DNA of 64,000 nucleotides from Microbacterium ginsengiterrae (lineage in GTDB: Bacteria; Actinomycetota; Actinomycetes; Actinomycetales; Microbacteriaceae). Under the pieces are notes generated by a model, which saw only the letters and a program-made list of their open reading frames with translations, made no database searches and was not told the origin of the DNA. Below, in pieces: positions 1 through 9,003 of this stretch. Positions within the stretch are counted from its first letter, which is position 1. Each line of letters starts with the position of its first letter. The stretch spans positions 2,232,001 to 2,296,000 of the forward strand of contig NZ_JACHMU010000001.1 of assembly GCF_014205075.1 (NCBI RefSeq), in the 5' to 3' direction. Made by a program: the position numbers and the translations under genes.

Positions 1-645
1 TCCGAGATTGCCGATGAACGCACCGGGGCCCTGGTACAGGTGATAGCTCGCCCGCAGCACCGATGTCGCGATGATGATCGGCCAGATGCCCCAGCCCAGT
101 TGCCTCAGCCGGTGGAACAGGTAGCCGAGGACGACGAACTCCTCCATGACCGACGCCCTGGCGGCCGAGAGGAGCAGCACGGGCACGGTCCACCAGTGCG
201 CATCGAGTCCGCCGGGGTCGACGGCGACGAAGAGCCCCCACGCGCGCCCGGCCGCGTAGAGGGCGAGACCGGGGATGCCGATGACGAGCACGAGCAGGAT
301 GCCGCGGCCGATGTCCGCGCCGACGCGGGTGCCGTCAAGACCCAGCGACCCCAGGTGCGGGCGGGTGTTCTGCCAGAGCAGGAAGCAGACGAGCACGACC
401 GGCACGACAGCGAACCCGATCCCCAGCAGCTGGTAGATGAGGTCGAAGATCTCGCGGTCGCTGCGGGAGGGGTTCAGCGTGGTGGTCTGGTCCGCCAGGG
501 GCGTGGTGTCGGTGAGGCGGTAGGCGAGCTGGACGATGGAGTAGACGGCCGATTCGCCGAGTCCGAGTGCGAGCACGATCGCGATCTCCCACCGGATCCG
601 CGACCGGGACGACGGCGGGGTGACGGTGGATGCTGAGTGGCGCAC
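1..645 (-). CDS. CPBP-family intramembrane metalloprotease (partial, C-terminus off the window)
   Basis: The frame runs off the left edge, so only the first 215 codons are visible, starting at a GTG (complement of 643-645). The protein has several hydrophobic segments separated by short loops. Near visible residue 170 it has the CPBP/Abi motif MEEFVVLGYLFHRL, followed by a second motif ending SYHLYQG. In the CPBP family these Glu and His residues form the membrane-embedded metal site of a CAAX-protease-like or immunity/processing protease. The substrate cannot be told from the sequence. It is divergent from typA. Family assignment is confident; the exact start is less so, because no clear ribosome binding site precedes the GTG. 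Confidence 0.8.
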   Translation of the reverse strand, partial: MRHSASTVTPPSSRSRIRWEIAIVLALGLGESAVYSIVQLAYRLTDTTPLADQTTTLNPSRSDREIFDLIYQLLGIGFAVVPVVLVCFLLWQNTRPHLGSLGLDGTRVGADIGRGILLVLVIGIPGLALYAAGRAWGLFVAVDPGGLDAHWWTVPVLLLSAARASVMEEFVVLGYLFHRLRQLGWGIWPIIIATSVLRASYHLYQGPGAFIGNLG

Positions 646-704
646 AGACCGATGCTACGGGAGCCCCTGGGAGCGCGGTCAGCGCCCGATCAGTGAGCGT
701 GCGA

Positions 705-710
705 TATCCT
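705..710 (+). promoter_or_regulatory. Candidate -10 box for typA
   Basis: TATCCT lies 48 bases before the typA ATG, with a second box-like TACCGT at 712-717. A short leader with the purine-rich site TTAGGAAA just before the ATG is consistent with a leadered transcript. No convincing -35 hexamer was found. Confidence 0.35.
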
Positions 711-758
711 GTACCGTCGGCATCCCGGCGCATCCCACACCCCTTTTAGGAAACCTGC

Positions 759-2672
759 ATGGCGCACGCCCTCCGCTCTGACCTCCGCAATGTCGCTATC
801 GTCGCGCACGTCGACCACGGCAAGACCACTCTCGTCGACGCCATGCTCCGTCAGACGGGCTCCTTCGGCGAACACGCCCACGTCGATGAACGTGCGATGG
901 ACTCGAACGACCTCGAGCGCGAGAAGGGCATCACGATCCTCGCGAAGAACACCGCGATCACCTACAAGGGTGAGCACGCCGGTGGACGCGAGATCACGAT
1001 CAACGTGATCGACACCCCCGGCCACGCCGACTTCGGTGGCGAGGTCGAGCGCGGCCTGTCCATGGTCGACGGCGTCGTCCTGCTCGTCGACGCCTCCGAG
1101 GGTCCGCTGCCGCAGACGCGCTTCGTGCTGCGCAAGGCGCTCGAGGCGAAGCTCCCCGTCATCCTCCTGGTCAACAAGACCGACCGTCCCGACGCCCGCA
1201 TCGTCGAGGTCGAGGAGGAAGCCCAGGACCTGCTCCTCGGTCTCGCAGGCGACCTCGTCGACGACGTCCCCGATCTCGACGTCGACGCACTGCTCGACGT
1301 CCCGGTCGTCTACGCCTCCGGTCGCGCGGGTGCTGCCAGCCGCAACCGCCCCGACAACGGGAGCCTCCCCGACAACGACGACCTCGAGCCGCTCTTCGAG
1401 GCGATCCTCGAGCACGTTCCCGCCCCCTCCTACGACGACGAGGCGCCGCTGCAGGCCTGGGTCACGAACCTCGACTCCAGCCCGTTCCTCGGCCGTCTCG
1501 CGCTGCTGCGCGTCTTCAACGGCACGCTCAAGAAAGGCCAGACGGTCGCCTGGGTGCGCTCGGACGGCACCACGAGCAACGCCCGCATCACGGAGCTGCT
1601 GAAGACCCGTGCACTCGAGCGCTACCCGGCCGAGTCCGCCGGTCCCGGCGACATCGTCGCCATCGCCGGCTTCGAGAACATCACCATCGGCGAGACGATT
1701 GCCGACCCCGAGGATGTGCGTCCGCTGCCGGCGATCACCGTCGACGACCCGGCCATCTCGATGACGATCGGCACCAACACCTCGCCGCTGATGGGCAAGG
1801 TCAAGGGCCACAAGCTCACCGCTCGGATGGTCAAGGACCGTCTCGACAAGGAGCTCATCGGCAACGTCTCGCTCAAGGTCGTCGACATCGGACGCCCCGA
1901 CGCGTGGGAGGTCCAGGGTCGCGGTGAGCTCGCGCTCGCCATCCTCGTCGAGAACATGCGCCGCGAGGGCTTCGAGCTCACCGTCGGCAAGCCGCAGGTG
2001 GTCACGAAGAAGATCGACGGCAAGGTCTACGAGCCGTTCGAGCACCTCACGATCGACACGCCGGAGGAGCACCTCGGCGCGATCACGCAGCTGCTGGCGA
2101 ACCGCAAGGGTCGCATGGACAACATGACCAACCACGGCACCGGCTGGGTGCGCATGGAGTTCATCGTCCCCTCGCGCGGACTCATCGGGTTCCGCAGCGA
2201 GTTCCTCACCACGACCCGCGGCACCGGCATCGCGAACGCGATCTCGCACGGCTACGAGCCCTGGGCCGGCCAGATCGTCACGCGCCAGAACGGCTCGATC
2301 GTCGCCGACCGTCAGGGTGTCGTCACCCCGTTCGCCATGATCGCCCTCCAGGAGCGCATGTCGTTCTTCGTGCAGCCGACGCAGGAGGTCTACGAGGGCA
2401 TGGTCATCGGCGAGAACTCGCGCGCCGACGACATGGACGTGAACATCACCAAGGAGAAGAAGCTCACGAACATGCGTGCCGCGAGCTCCGACTCCTTCGA
2501 GTCGATGACGCCGCCGCGCCAGCTGACGCTGGAGGAGAGCCTCGAGTTCGCCCGTGACGACGAATGCGTCGAGGTCACGCCCGAGGCCGTTCGCATCCGC
2601 AAGGTGATCCTCGACCAGACGATCCGCGGTCGTGAGGCCTCGCGGATGAAGCGCCAGGACGCCAACGCGTAA
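759..2672 (+). CDS. typA: Ribosome-associated translational GTPase TypA/BipA
   Basis: This 637-residue protein has the full length and order of the TypA/BipA family: an N-terminal GTPase domain, two EF-G-like domains and the family-specific C-terminal domain. The GTPase domain shows the P-loop AHVDHGKT at residues 16-23, the switch motif DTPGHADF near residue 86, and NKTD near residue 139. TypA binds the 70S ribosome and acts in ribosome biogenesis and translation under cold or other stress. The ATG is preceded by TTAGGAAA. A strong hairpin terminator follows the stop, so the gene is probably transcribed alone. In M. tuberculosis the orthologue lies upstream of the same ferredoxin and dap genes. 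Confidence 0.97.
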   Translation: MAHALRSDLRNVAIVAHVDHGKTTLVDAMLRQTGSFGEHAHVDERAMDSNDLEREKGITILAKNTAITYKGEHAGGREITINVIDTPGHADFGGEVERGLSMVDGVVLLVDASEGPLPQTRFVLRKALEAKLPVILLVNKTDRPDARIVEVEEEAQDLLLGLAGDLVDDVPDLDVDALLDVPVVYASGRAGAASRNRPDNGSLPDNDDLEPLFEAILEHVPAPSYDDEAPLQAWVTNLDSSPFLGRLALLRVFNGTLKKGQTVAWVRSDGTTSNARITELLKTRALERYPAESAGPGDIVAIAGFENITIGETIADPEDVRPLPAITVDDPAISMTIGTNTSPLMGKVKGHKLTARMVKDRLDKELIGNVSLKVVDIGRPDAWEVQGRGELALAILVENMRREGFELTVGKPQVVTKKIDGKVYEPFEHLTIDTPEEHLGAITQLLANRKGRMDNMTNHGTGWVRMEFIVPSRGLIGFRSEFLTTTRGTGIANAISHGYEPWAGQIVTRQNGSIVADRQGVVTPFAMIALQERMSFFVQPTQEVYEGMVIGENSRADDMDVNITKEKKLTNMRAASSDSFESMTPPRQLTLEESLEFARDDECVEVTPEAVRIRKVILDQTIRGREASRMKRQDANA

Positions 2673-2688
2673 GCGTCACAGCCGCCAC

Positions 2689-2727
2689 GAAGCCCCGCTC
2701 CCCGGATCATCCGGAGGGCGGGGCTTC
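2689..2727 (+). terminator. Intrinsic terminator-like hairpin after typA
   Basis: The arms GAAGCCCCGC (2689-2698) and GCGGGGCTTC (2718-2727) are perfectly complementary over 10 bp. The loop contains a second inverted repeat, CCGGAT/ATCCGG. It sits 17 bases after the typA stop. The U-tract is weak, as is common in high-GC actinobacteria. Confidence 0.75.
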
Positions 2728-2787
2728 GTCGTCGGTGACCGAAGCCGTGTTCGTGGTGGGGGAGTGCGGCGCGTCAGAATGATCATC

Positions 2788-3552
2788 ATGGGTTCAACAC
2801 AACGGGCGGAGGTCGCCCCCGACGACGCGCATGCGCGCCGCGAGGTGTGGCGCGAGGGCCTCGGCGTCGCGATCGCCACCGGCGCCTACGGGATCTCCTT
2901 CGGCGCACTGTCGGTGGCCTCAGGACTCGACGTCTGGCAGACCTCCGTGCTGAGCCTTCTCATGTTCACCGGCGGCTCGCAGTTCGCCTTCGTCGGCGTC
3001 TTCGGCGCCGGGGGAGTCGGCGCCCTCCCCGCGGCCGTCGCCTCTGCGGCCCTCCTCGGTGTGCGCAATCTCGCCTACGGCATGCGGATGTCGCCGATCA
3101 TCGGCCGGGGGGTACTCCGTCGTGCGGTCGCAGCGCAGGTCACGATCGATGAATCGACCGCGGTGGCGATCTCGCAGCCGACGACACCGCTGCGCCGGCT
3201 CGGGTTCTGGGTGACCGGTCTCGGCGTCTTCGTCGGGTGGAACATCGCCACCCTCCTCGGGGCGCTGCTGGGCGATGTGCTCGGCGATCCGCGCGCGTGG
3301 GGGCTGGACGCCGCCGCGGCCGCCGCCTTCCTCGCCCTGCTGTGGCCGCGCCTCAAGGAACGGCAGGCGATCGCCGTCGGCGTGGCCGCCGCTGTGATCG
3401 CCGCATGCCTGACCCCGTTCATCATGCCGGGGCTGCCGGTGCTGATCGCCGCGACCGTCGCGGTGGTCGTCGGCTGGTTCAACTGGTTCGCGCGGAGGAA
3501 CGGCGGCGCGCGCCACGGCGAGTCCGGCACCGGTCAGGGGGCGCGAACATGA
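2788..3552 (+). CDS. azlC: AzlC-family branched-chain amino acid exporter, large subunit
   Basis: The protein is about 254 residues with multiple transmembrane helices and the AzlC hallmarks GAYGISFGAL near the N-terminus and MFTGGSQFAF near residue 60. AzlC pairs with AzlD to export branched-chain amino acids or their analogues across the plasma membrane. The stop overlaps the azlD start in ATGA (3549-3552), which indicates translational coupling. Three starts are possible (GTG 2764, ATG 2779, ATG 2788). ATG 2788 is preferred because CAGAAT lies 7 bases before it, in the spacing of the leaderless starts elsewhere in this window. Family assignment is firm; the transported substrate is inferred. 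Confidence 0.88.
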   Translation: MGSTQRAEVAPDDAHARREVWREGLGVAIATGAYGISFGALSVASGLDVWQTSVLSLLMFTGGSQFAFVGVFGAGGVGALPAAVASAALLGVRNLAYGMRMSPIIGRGVLRRAVAAQVTIDESTAVAISQPTTPLRRLGFWVTGLGVFVGWNIATLLGALLGDVLGDPRAWGLDAAAAAAFLALLWPRLKERQAIAVGVAAAVIAACLTPFIMPGLPVLIAATVAVVVGWFNWFARRNGGARHGESGTGQGART

Positions 3553-3863
3553 GCGTCTGGAGCGCCGTGCTGCTGGCGGCGTGCATCTGTGTGGCGCTGA
3601 AGGCGTTCGGATATCTCATCCCCTCCCACCTGCTCGAGGCGCCGCGTCCCGCGCGCATCTCGGATCTCCTGACCGTGGCGCTCCTCGCCGCTCTCGTGGC
3701 GGTGCAGACGCTCGGGGACGGACAGGCAGTCGTCGTGGACGCCCGGATCCCCGCGGTGCTCGTGGCGGCGGGGCTTCTCCGCCTGCGGCAGTCCTTCCTC
3801 GTCGTGGTGGTCGCGGCGGCAGCGGTCGCCGCGCTCCTGAGGTACCTGGGGTGGGCGGCCTGA
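3549..3863 (+). CDS. azlD: AzlD-family branched-chain amino acid exporter, small subunit
   Basis: This 104-residue protein has four predicted membrane helices and the AzlD-type segment KAFGYLIPSHLLEAPR near the N-terminus. It overlaps azlC by four bases and would form the exporter complex with it in the cytoplasmic membrane. Length and composition are normal for AzlD. No separate promoter is visible, so it is expected to be cotranscribed with azlC. Confidence 0.87.
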   Translation: MSVWSAVLLAACICVALKAFGYLIPSHLLEAPRPARISDLLTVALLAALVAVQTLGDGQAVVVDARIPAVLVAAGLLRLRQSFLVVVVAAAAVAALLRYLGWAA

Positions 3864-3900
3864 CGCGTCGGCGCCCTGTCGGCACGCGTAAGATCGCACC

Positions 3901-4323
3901 GTGCCCTCCTGGTTGACTCGTACCCTGTCCTGGATCGCCGCCGCTCTGGTCGGCGTCGTCTACGGTGCTGCGGGGACGATCGCGCACAGCCTCATGTGGG
4001 GCCCGGTGCCCGTCGGCCTGCTCGTCGGTGCCATCGCATGCGCAGCCCTGCTCGTCGCCGTGCGGTCTCTGACGCACGACCGGGGGGCCACGGTGGCGAC
4101 CGCGATCGGGATGATCGGGATTCTGCTGATCATCTCCGGGCCCGGGGCGGGAGGGTCGGTGATCGTGCCGAACACGCCGATCGGTCAGGTGTGGATCTAC
4201 CTGATCTCGGCGATCGCTCTGCTCGTGATCGCCTGGCCGAATCTGCGTCGCACGCCGCGCGGCACCCCCGCCGCGACGGCCTCGGTCGCTCAGAGCGAAC
4301 CGGACAGGGGCGACGCGACGTAG
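3901..4323 (+). CDS. Small tetraspan membrane protein of unknown function
   Basis: The protein is 140 residues with four hydrophobic helices and a short polar C-terminal tail rich in Ala, Thr and Arg. I recognise no enzymatic motif. It resembles uncharacterised actinobacterial membrane proteins such as those grouped as DUF6113, but that link is only an impression. The GTG start is fixed by TAAGAT at 3889-3894, exactly six bases upstream, so the message is probably leaderless. It ends ten bases before fdxA, whose own promoter overlaps its stop codon. Confidence 0.75.
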   Translation: MPSWLTRTLSWIAAALVGVVYGAAGTIAHSLMWGPVPVGLLVGAIACAALLVAVRSLTHDRGATVATAIGMIGILLIISGPGAGGSVIVPNTPIGQVWIYLISAIALLVIAWPNLRRTPRGTPAATASVAQSEPDRGDAT

Positions 4324-4332
4324 ACTGGAGGG

Positions 4333-4653
4333 GTGACGTATGTGATCGCCCTTCCGTGCGTCGATGTCAAGGATCGAGCCTGCATCGACGAGTGCCCCGT
4401 TGACTGCATCTATGAGGGCGAGCGATCGCTGTACATCCACCCCGACGAATGCGTCGACTGCGGCGCCTGCGAGCCGGTGTGCCCCGTCGAGGCGATCTAC
4501 TACGAGGACGACCTGCCCGACGAGTGGCAGGACTACTACAAGGCGAACGTCGAGTTCTTCGACGAGATCGGTTCGCCCGGCGGTGCGGCGAAGGTCGGCG
4601 TCATCAAGCACGACCACCCCATCATCGCCGCCCTCCCGCCTCAGGGAGAGTAG
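4333..4653 (+). CDS. fdxA: 7Fe-8S ferredoxin
   Basis: This 106-residue protein is a bacterial-type seven-iron ferredoxin. Its N-terminal half holds two cysteine clusters, with CIDECPVDC near residues 16-24 and [15 protein letters not shown] near residues 39-53, which bind a 3Fe-4S and a 4Fe-4S centre. It acts as a soluble electron carrier. The GTG start lies six bases after TAGACT (4321-4326), and that box overlaps the stop codon of the preceding gene. It is followed six bases later by dapC, an arrangement also known in mycobacteria (fdxC-dapC). The electron partner is not evident. Confidence 0.95.
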   Translation: MTYVIALPCVDVKDRACIDECPVDCIYEGERSLYIHPDECVDCGACEPVCPVEAIYYEDDLPDEWQDYYKANVEFFDEIGSPGGAAKVGVIKHDHPIIAALPPQGE

Positions 4654-4658
4654 GCGTC

Positions 4659-5771
4659 GTGGGGGTCAGGGATCTCGCCGACTACCCGTGGGATGCCGTC
4701 GTCCCGTTCCGCGAGCGCGCGGCAGCGCACCCGCAGGGACTGGTGGATCTCTCGATCGGATCGCCGGTCGATCCCACCCCCGAGGTGATCCGCACAGCGC
4801 TCTCCGCGGCCACCGACGCGCACGCGTATCCGCAGAACATCGGGACGCCCGCGCTGCGTGAGGCGATCGTGGGTTGGTACGCGCGTCGACGCGGAGTGCC
4901 TGGACTGTCGGTCGACGAAGTGATGCCGACGGTCGGCTCCAAGGAGCTCGTCGCACTGCTTCCGACGCTGCTCGGCCTCGGTGAGGGCGACATCGTCGTC
5001 CATCCCCGTGTCGCCTACCCGACGTACGAGGTCGGCGCGCGCATCGCCGGTGCCACCCCCGTCGCGGCGGACGACCCGGCTTCCTGGCCCGATGGGGCGA
5101 AGCTCATCTGGATCAACAGTCCTGGGAACCCCGACGGCCGCACGTGGAGCGCGGAGGAGCTCACGCTCGCCGTGCGTCGCGCGCGAGAGCTCGGAGCGGT
5201 GCTCGCGAGCGACGAGTGCTACGCCGAACTCGGCTGGGACGGGCCGTGGGCGGAGGAGACCATCCCCTCGGTCCTCGATCCGCGGGTGACCGACGGGTCG
5301 CGGCGCAACCTGCTCAGCGTCTATTCGCTCAGCAAGCAGTCCAACCTCGCCGGCTATCGGGCCGCCTTCGTCGCGGGGGACGCCGAGGTGATCGCCGACC
5401 TGCTGCGGGCGCGCAAGCACCTCGGCCTCATGATGCCGTCGCCCGTCCAGCAGGCGATGGTCGTCGCGCTGGGCGACGATGAGCACGTCGCCGCGCAGAA
5501 GGAGCTGTACCGGGTCAGGCGGGATCTCCTGCTGCCCGCCCTGCAGACGGCGGGCTTCCGCATCGACGGCTCTGAGGCTGGCCTGTACCTCTGGGCGACC
5601 GAGGACCGTGACGCGTGGGAGTCGATGGCGCGGCTCGCCGACCTCGGCATCCTCGCCGGGCCCGGCCCTTTCTACGGGACGGACTCCGCTCGTCACGTCC
5701 GTCTCTCCCTCACGGCGCCGACGGAGCGGATCGAAGAGGGTGCCCGGCGGCTGGTGCGCGTGGCTCTGTAG
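4659..5771 (+). CDS. dapC: Succinyldiaminopimelate transaminase
   Basis: This 370-residue fold-type I PLP aminotransferase carries the internal lysine in SLSKQSNLAGYRAAF near residue 227. The substrate-site elements SIGSPVDPTP and INSPGNPDG match actinobacterial DapC. It converts N-succinyl-2-amino-6-ketopimelate to N-succinyl-L,L-diaminopimelate in the lysine/peptidoglycan branch. The start is GTG 4659, chosen because GGGAGAG lies ten bases upstream inside the end of fdxA and because homologues start with the same short DYPWD segment. The frame is open further upstream, but that part is antisense-like read-through of fdxA. dapD and dapE lie nearby. Confidence 0.93.
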   Translation: MGVRDLADYPWDAVVPFRERAAAHPQGLVDLSIGSPVDPTPEVIRTALSAATDAHAYPQNIGTPALREAIVGWYARRRGVPGLSVDEVMPTVGSKELVALLPTLLGLGEGDIVVHPRVAYPTYEVGARIAGATPVAADDPASWPDGAKLIWINSPGNPDGRTWSAEELTLAVRRARELGAVLASDECYAELGWDGPWAEETIPSVLDPRVTDGSRRNLLSVYSLSKQSNLAGYRAAFVAGDAEVIADLLRARKHLGLMMPSPVQQAMVVALGDDEHVAAQKELYRVRRDLLLPALQTAGFRIDGSEAGLYLWATEDRDAWESMARLADLGILAGPGPFYGTDSARHVRLSLTAPTERIEEGARRLVRVAL

Positions 5772-5831
5772 GATCCCACGGCGATCTTCCGGCCCCTCTT
5801 GGCGGATGTCACAGTTGGCTCATCGGGCGAC

Positions 5832-5837
5832 TAGGCT
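5832..5837 (+). promoter_or_regulatory. Candidate -10 box for gltA
   Basis: TAGGCT matches the -10 box seen repeatedly in this window. It lies about 100 bases before the gltA start, so gltA would have a leader of roughly 95 nt. A weak GTCACA lies 18 bases upstream of it. Confidence 0.4.
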
Positions 5838-5940
5838 GTAGAGGCGATTCGGTCGGGACCCGACCAGGCGCTCGGCGCCGTGCATCGCCCCTCGACGAAA
5901 CAAGACCGACATGGTCGCATACACGTACTAGGAGGTCCGC

Positions 5941-7236
5941 GTGAGTGCAGCGGGAGACCAGCAGGCCAAGGCCACTCTCACGATCGGCGAGACCACGGCC
6001 GACTTCCCGATTCTGCGCAGCACTGCCGGCGCGGACAGCATCGACTTCTCGACACTGACCAAGCAGACGGGCTACACCGGCCTGGACTACGGCTTCGTCA
6101 ACACGGCGTCGACGAAGTCGGAGATCACCTTCATCGACGGTGATCAGGGAATCCTCCGCTATCGCGGGTACCCGATCGAGCAGATCGCGAAGAACTGCAC
6201 CTACCTCGAAGTGGCGTGGCTGCTCATCTACGGTGAGCTCCCCACCCCGGCTGAGCTCGCGGACTTCGACGAGCGCGTGCGCCGTCACACGCTCCTCCAC
6301 GAGGACCTCAAGCACTTCTTCTCGGCCCTGCCGCACACCGCGCACCCGATGTCGGTGCTGTCCTCGGCCGTCGCCGCCCTCTCGACCTACTACGAGGGCC
6401 AGACGGACCCGAACAACCCGGAGCACGTCGAACTGAACATGGTTCGCATGCTCGCCAAGCTCCCGGTCATCGCCGCGTACGCGCACAAGAAGAGCGTCGG
6501 ACAGGCCTTCCTCTACCCGGACAACTCGCTGAGCTTCGTCGACAACTTCCTCAAGCTGAACTTCGGGGTCAACTCCGAGCAGTACGAGATCAACCCGGTC
6601 ATGTCCAAGGCGCTGGAGCTCCTGCTCATCCTCCACGAGGACCACGAGCAGAACGCATCGACCTCCACCGTGCGGCTGGTGGGGTCGACCGGTGCCAATC
6701 AGTTCGCGTCGATCTCCGCCGGCATCCAGGCGCTCTCCGGGCCGCTGCACGGCGGTGCCAACGAGGCGGTGCTCAGCATGCTCGCCGAGATTCGCGACTC
6801 CGGTCAGGGCGTTCAGCGCTTCGTCGAGCGCGTCAAGAACAAGGAAGAGGGCGTCAAGCTCATGGGCTTCGGCCACCGGGTCTACAAGAACTACGACCCC
6901 CGTGCCAAGCTCGTCAAGGAGGCGGCCGACGAGGTGCTGCGCGAGCTCGGCGTCACGGATCCGCTCCTCGACCTCGCCAAGGAGCTCGAGGAGATCGCTC
7001 TCGCGGACGACTACTTCAAGGAGCGTCGCCTGTACCCGAACGTCGACTTCTACACCGGCGTCATCTACAAGGCGATGGGCTTCCCCACGCGTATGTTCAC
7101 GGTGCTGTTCGCGATCGGCCGGCTTCCCGGCTGGCTCGCCCAGTGGCGCGAGCTCAACCTCGACAAGCAGACCAAGATCGGTCGCCCGCAGCAGCTGTAC
7201 ACGGGCGCTGCCGAGCGCTCGTTCCCGACGCGCTGA
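5941..7236 (+). CDS. gltA: Citrate synthase
   Basis: This 431-residue protein is a type II (hexameric-type) citrate synthase, which condenses oxaloacetate and acetyl-CoA at the entry to the TCA cycle in the cytosol. The catalytic triad is visible as His270 in SGPLHGGANEA, His312 in GFGHRVYKNYDPRA and Asp369 in NVDFYTG. Length is normal. The GTG start has a strong ribosome site, GGAGG, directly upstream at 5931-5935. A leader of about 95 nt separates it from the probable promoter. A shared hairpin terminator separates it from the convergent helicase gene. Confidence 0.97.
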   Translation: MSAAGDQQAKATLTIGETTADFPILRSTAGADSIDFSTLTKQTGYTGLDYGFVNTASTKSEITFIDGDQGILRYRGYPIEQIAKNCTYLEVAWLLIYGELPTPAELADFDERVRRHTLLHEDLKHFFSALPHTAHPMSVLSSAVAALSTYYEGQTDPNNPEHVELNMVRMLAKLPVIAAYAHKKSVGQAFLYPDNSLSFVDNFLKLNFGVNSEQYEINPVMSKALELLLILHEDHEQNASTSTVRLVGSTGANQFASISAGIQALSGPLHGGANEAVLSMLAEIRDSGQGVQRFVERVKNKEEGVKLMGFGHRVYKNYDPRAKLVKEAADEVLRELGVTDPLLDLAKELEEIALADDYFKERRLYPNVDFYTGVIYKAMGFPTRMFTVLFAIGRLPGWLAQWRELNLDKQTKIGRPQQLYTGAAERSFPTR

Positions 7237-7244
7237 GACCACGG

Positions 7245-7282
7245 GAAAGCCCCGGACGTCCGAGAGGACATCCGGGGCTTTC
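7245..7282. terminator. Bidirectional terminator between gltA and the DEAD-box gene
   Basis: GAAAGCCCCGGA (7245-7256) pairs perfectly over 12 bp with TCCGGGGCTTTC (7271-7282). The A-rich left flank and T-rich right flank suit termination in both directions between these convergent genes. A smaller GCCC/GGGC hairpin follows near 7290. Confidence 0.8.
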
Positions 7283-7312
7283 TCGTGCGATCAGAGGCCC
7301 GAAGGGCGGTGA

Positions 7313-8761
7313 TCAGCGAGCGTTGGAGCCGCCGCCCTGCGCGCGACGCGGGCGCCGGGTGTCGACGCGCTGTCCGACCTGCAGGCCAGTGCGCTGCTGA
7401 CCGCCGGAGCGCTGACCCTGCGCGGCGGGCTGGCCCTGCGCGCTCTGGCCCTGGCCGCCATGGCCCTGCGGGCGACGGCGACGGCGGGCGGGGGAGCCTG
7501 CAGCGGGCGTGCCGCCCTGCTGCGGCTGGCGCGGCTTCTTCGGCTGCTGGCGCTGCTGCTGCTGCGCCTGCACCGGTACCGGCTTGACGTGTGCTGCGCG
7601 CTCTCCGACGAGTTCGTCGACGATTCCCGCGTTGACGGCCTCGAGCTCTGCGGAGATCTGCGCCTTGCGGAGCAGGTCCTTCACATCGCGACGCTGTTCG
7701 GGGAGCACGACGGTGACGACCGTGCCTGCGGCACCGGCGCGAGCGGTGCGACCGGAGCGGTGGAGATAGGCCTTGTGCTCCATCGGCGGGTCGACGTGGA
7801 CGACGAGGTCGACGTTGTCGACGTGTACTCCGCGCGCGGCGACATCGGTCGCCACCAGCACGCGGACGCCGCCGTCCGCCGGGTCCGCGGAGAACGCGCT
7901 GAGGTTGCGCTCACGGGCGTTCTGCGACAGGTTGCCGTGCAGGTCCACCGCCGGGATGCCGGCGGCGGTGAGCTGCTTGGCGAGCTTCTTCGCCTGGTGC
8001 TTCGTCCTGGTGAACAGGATGCGGCGACCGGTGCCGGAGGCGAGCTCACGGACGAGCACCGTCTTGTGCTCGGTCGACGTGGTCACCAGAACCCGGTGGG
8101 TCATCTCGCCGACGGGGACGCTGGCTTCGTCGACCTCGTGGCTGACCGGATTGGAGAGGAAGCGCTTGGCGAGCGAGTCGATGCCGCGGTCGAGCGTGGC
8201 GCTGAACAGCAGCCGCTGGCCACCGGTCGGGGTGGCGGCGAGGATCCGGGTGACGCCGGGGAGGAACCCGAGGTCGGCCATGTGATCGGCCTCGTCGAGC
8301 ACGGCCACCTCGACGGAGTCGAGGGAGACGAGCTTCTGCTTCATGAGGTCTTCCAGGCGACCGGGGCAGGCCACGACGATGTCGACGCCGCTGCGCAGCG
8401 CCTGCTCCTGCGGGCGCTGGCTGACACCGCCGAAGATCGTGGTGACGCGGAGCCCTGCGGCCTCGGCGAGCGGGGCGACGGTGGCGGCGATCTGCGTGGC
8501 CAGTTCACGCGTGGGGGCGAGGACGAGGCCACGGGGGTGCTGTGCACGGGTGCGCTTCTGCGAGGCGCTCAGCCGAGCGACCAGCGGAAGGGCGAAGGCG
8601 ATGGTCTTGCCGCTGCCGGTGCGGCCGCGGCCGAGGAGGTCGCGGCCGGCGAGGGAGTCGGGAAGCGTGTCGCGCTGGATGGCGAAGGCTTCGGTCTTGC
8701 CGTCCGCGGCGAGCACGTCGGCGAGGCGTGCGGGCACGCCGAGATCAAGGAAACTGGGCAT
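7313..8761 (-). CDS. DEAD-box ATP-dependent RNA helicase with low-complexity tail
   Basis: This 482-residue helicase has all core motifs: Walker A GRTGSGKT near residue 45, DEAD near residue 157 (VLDEADHM), SAT (LFSATLD), and the C-terminal HRSGRTAR. After about residue 395 the protein becomes a low-complexity tail rich in Gln, Pro, Gly and Arg, with a QQQQ run and an RRRRR run. Such tails bind RNA or drive condensation in related proteins. It would remodel structured RNA such as rRNA or mRNA, especially in the cold. The ATG is preceded by a long leader with several hairpins, listed separately. It is convergent with gltA. Confidence 0.93.
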   Translation of the reverse strand: MPSFLDLGVPARLADVLAADGKTEAFAIQRDTLPDSLAGRDLLGRGRTGSGKTIAFALPLVARLSASQKRTRAQHPRGLVLAPTRELATQIAATVAPLAEAAGLRVTTIFGGVSQRPQEQALRSGVDIVVACPGRLEDLMKQKLVSLDSVEVAVLDEADHMADLGFLPGVTRILAATPTGGQRLLFSATLDRGIDSLAKRFLSNPVSHEVDEASVPVGEMTHRVLVTTSTEHKTVLVRELASGTGRRILFTRTKHQAKKLAKQLTAAGIPAVDLHGNLSQNARERNLSAFSADPADGGVRVLVATDVAARGVHVDNVDLVVHVDPPMEHKAYLHRSGRTARAGAAGTVVTVVLPEQRRDVKDLLRKAQISAELEAVNAGIVDELVGERAAHVKPVPVQAQQQQRQQPKKPRQPQQGGTPAAGSPARRRRRPQGHGGQGQSAQGQPAAQGQRSGGQQRTGLQVGQRVDTRRPRRAQGGGSNAR

Positions 8762-8947
8762 TGAGATACTCCGTGAGCGCGTGACAGTTCACGCGCGGCT
8801 AGGGGGTGGGCGACCGCGCACAGGAAGTGCGCAGAGGTTCGCCGTTCGAAACGCCAACTGGTGGAGGAGCAGTCCTGCTCGCTTCGGTCCGTGAGGACCC
8901 CGTGTCGACGACGCAGTGGCCCGATGTCGGGCAACCCTGCAAGCCTA
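8762..8947 (-). promoter_or_regulatory. Structured leader and promoter of the DEAD-box helicase gene
   Basis: The 240-bp gap upstream of the helicase holds no gene. On the minus strand a TAGGCT box (complement of 8942-8947) would give a leader of about 174 nt. Four perfect stem-loops follow each other: 8886-8899 (5 bp), 8867-8880 (6 bp), 8816-8832 (6 bp, GCGCAC/GTGCGC) and 8777-8796 (8 bp, GCGCGTGA/TCACGCGC). The last ends about 15 bases before the ATG and could mask translation. Leaders of this size that respond to cold or to the helicase itself are known for other DEAD-box genes. A role here is inferred. Confidence 0.5.
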
Positions 8948-9003
8948 GCAGAGCACCACACGCCGACCCTGAGCGTGGGGCGGGCGGCGCGTTCTCCGGT
9001 GGA

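Noticed and set aside
690..2249. Long minus-strand ORF of 519 codons opposite typA
   Set aside because: It is a shadow of typA: composition is dominated by Asp, Arg, Val and Glu from the antisense frame, with no family motif. The sense frame is an unambiguous GTPase.
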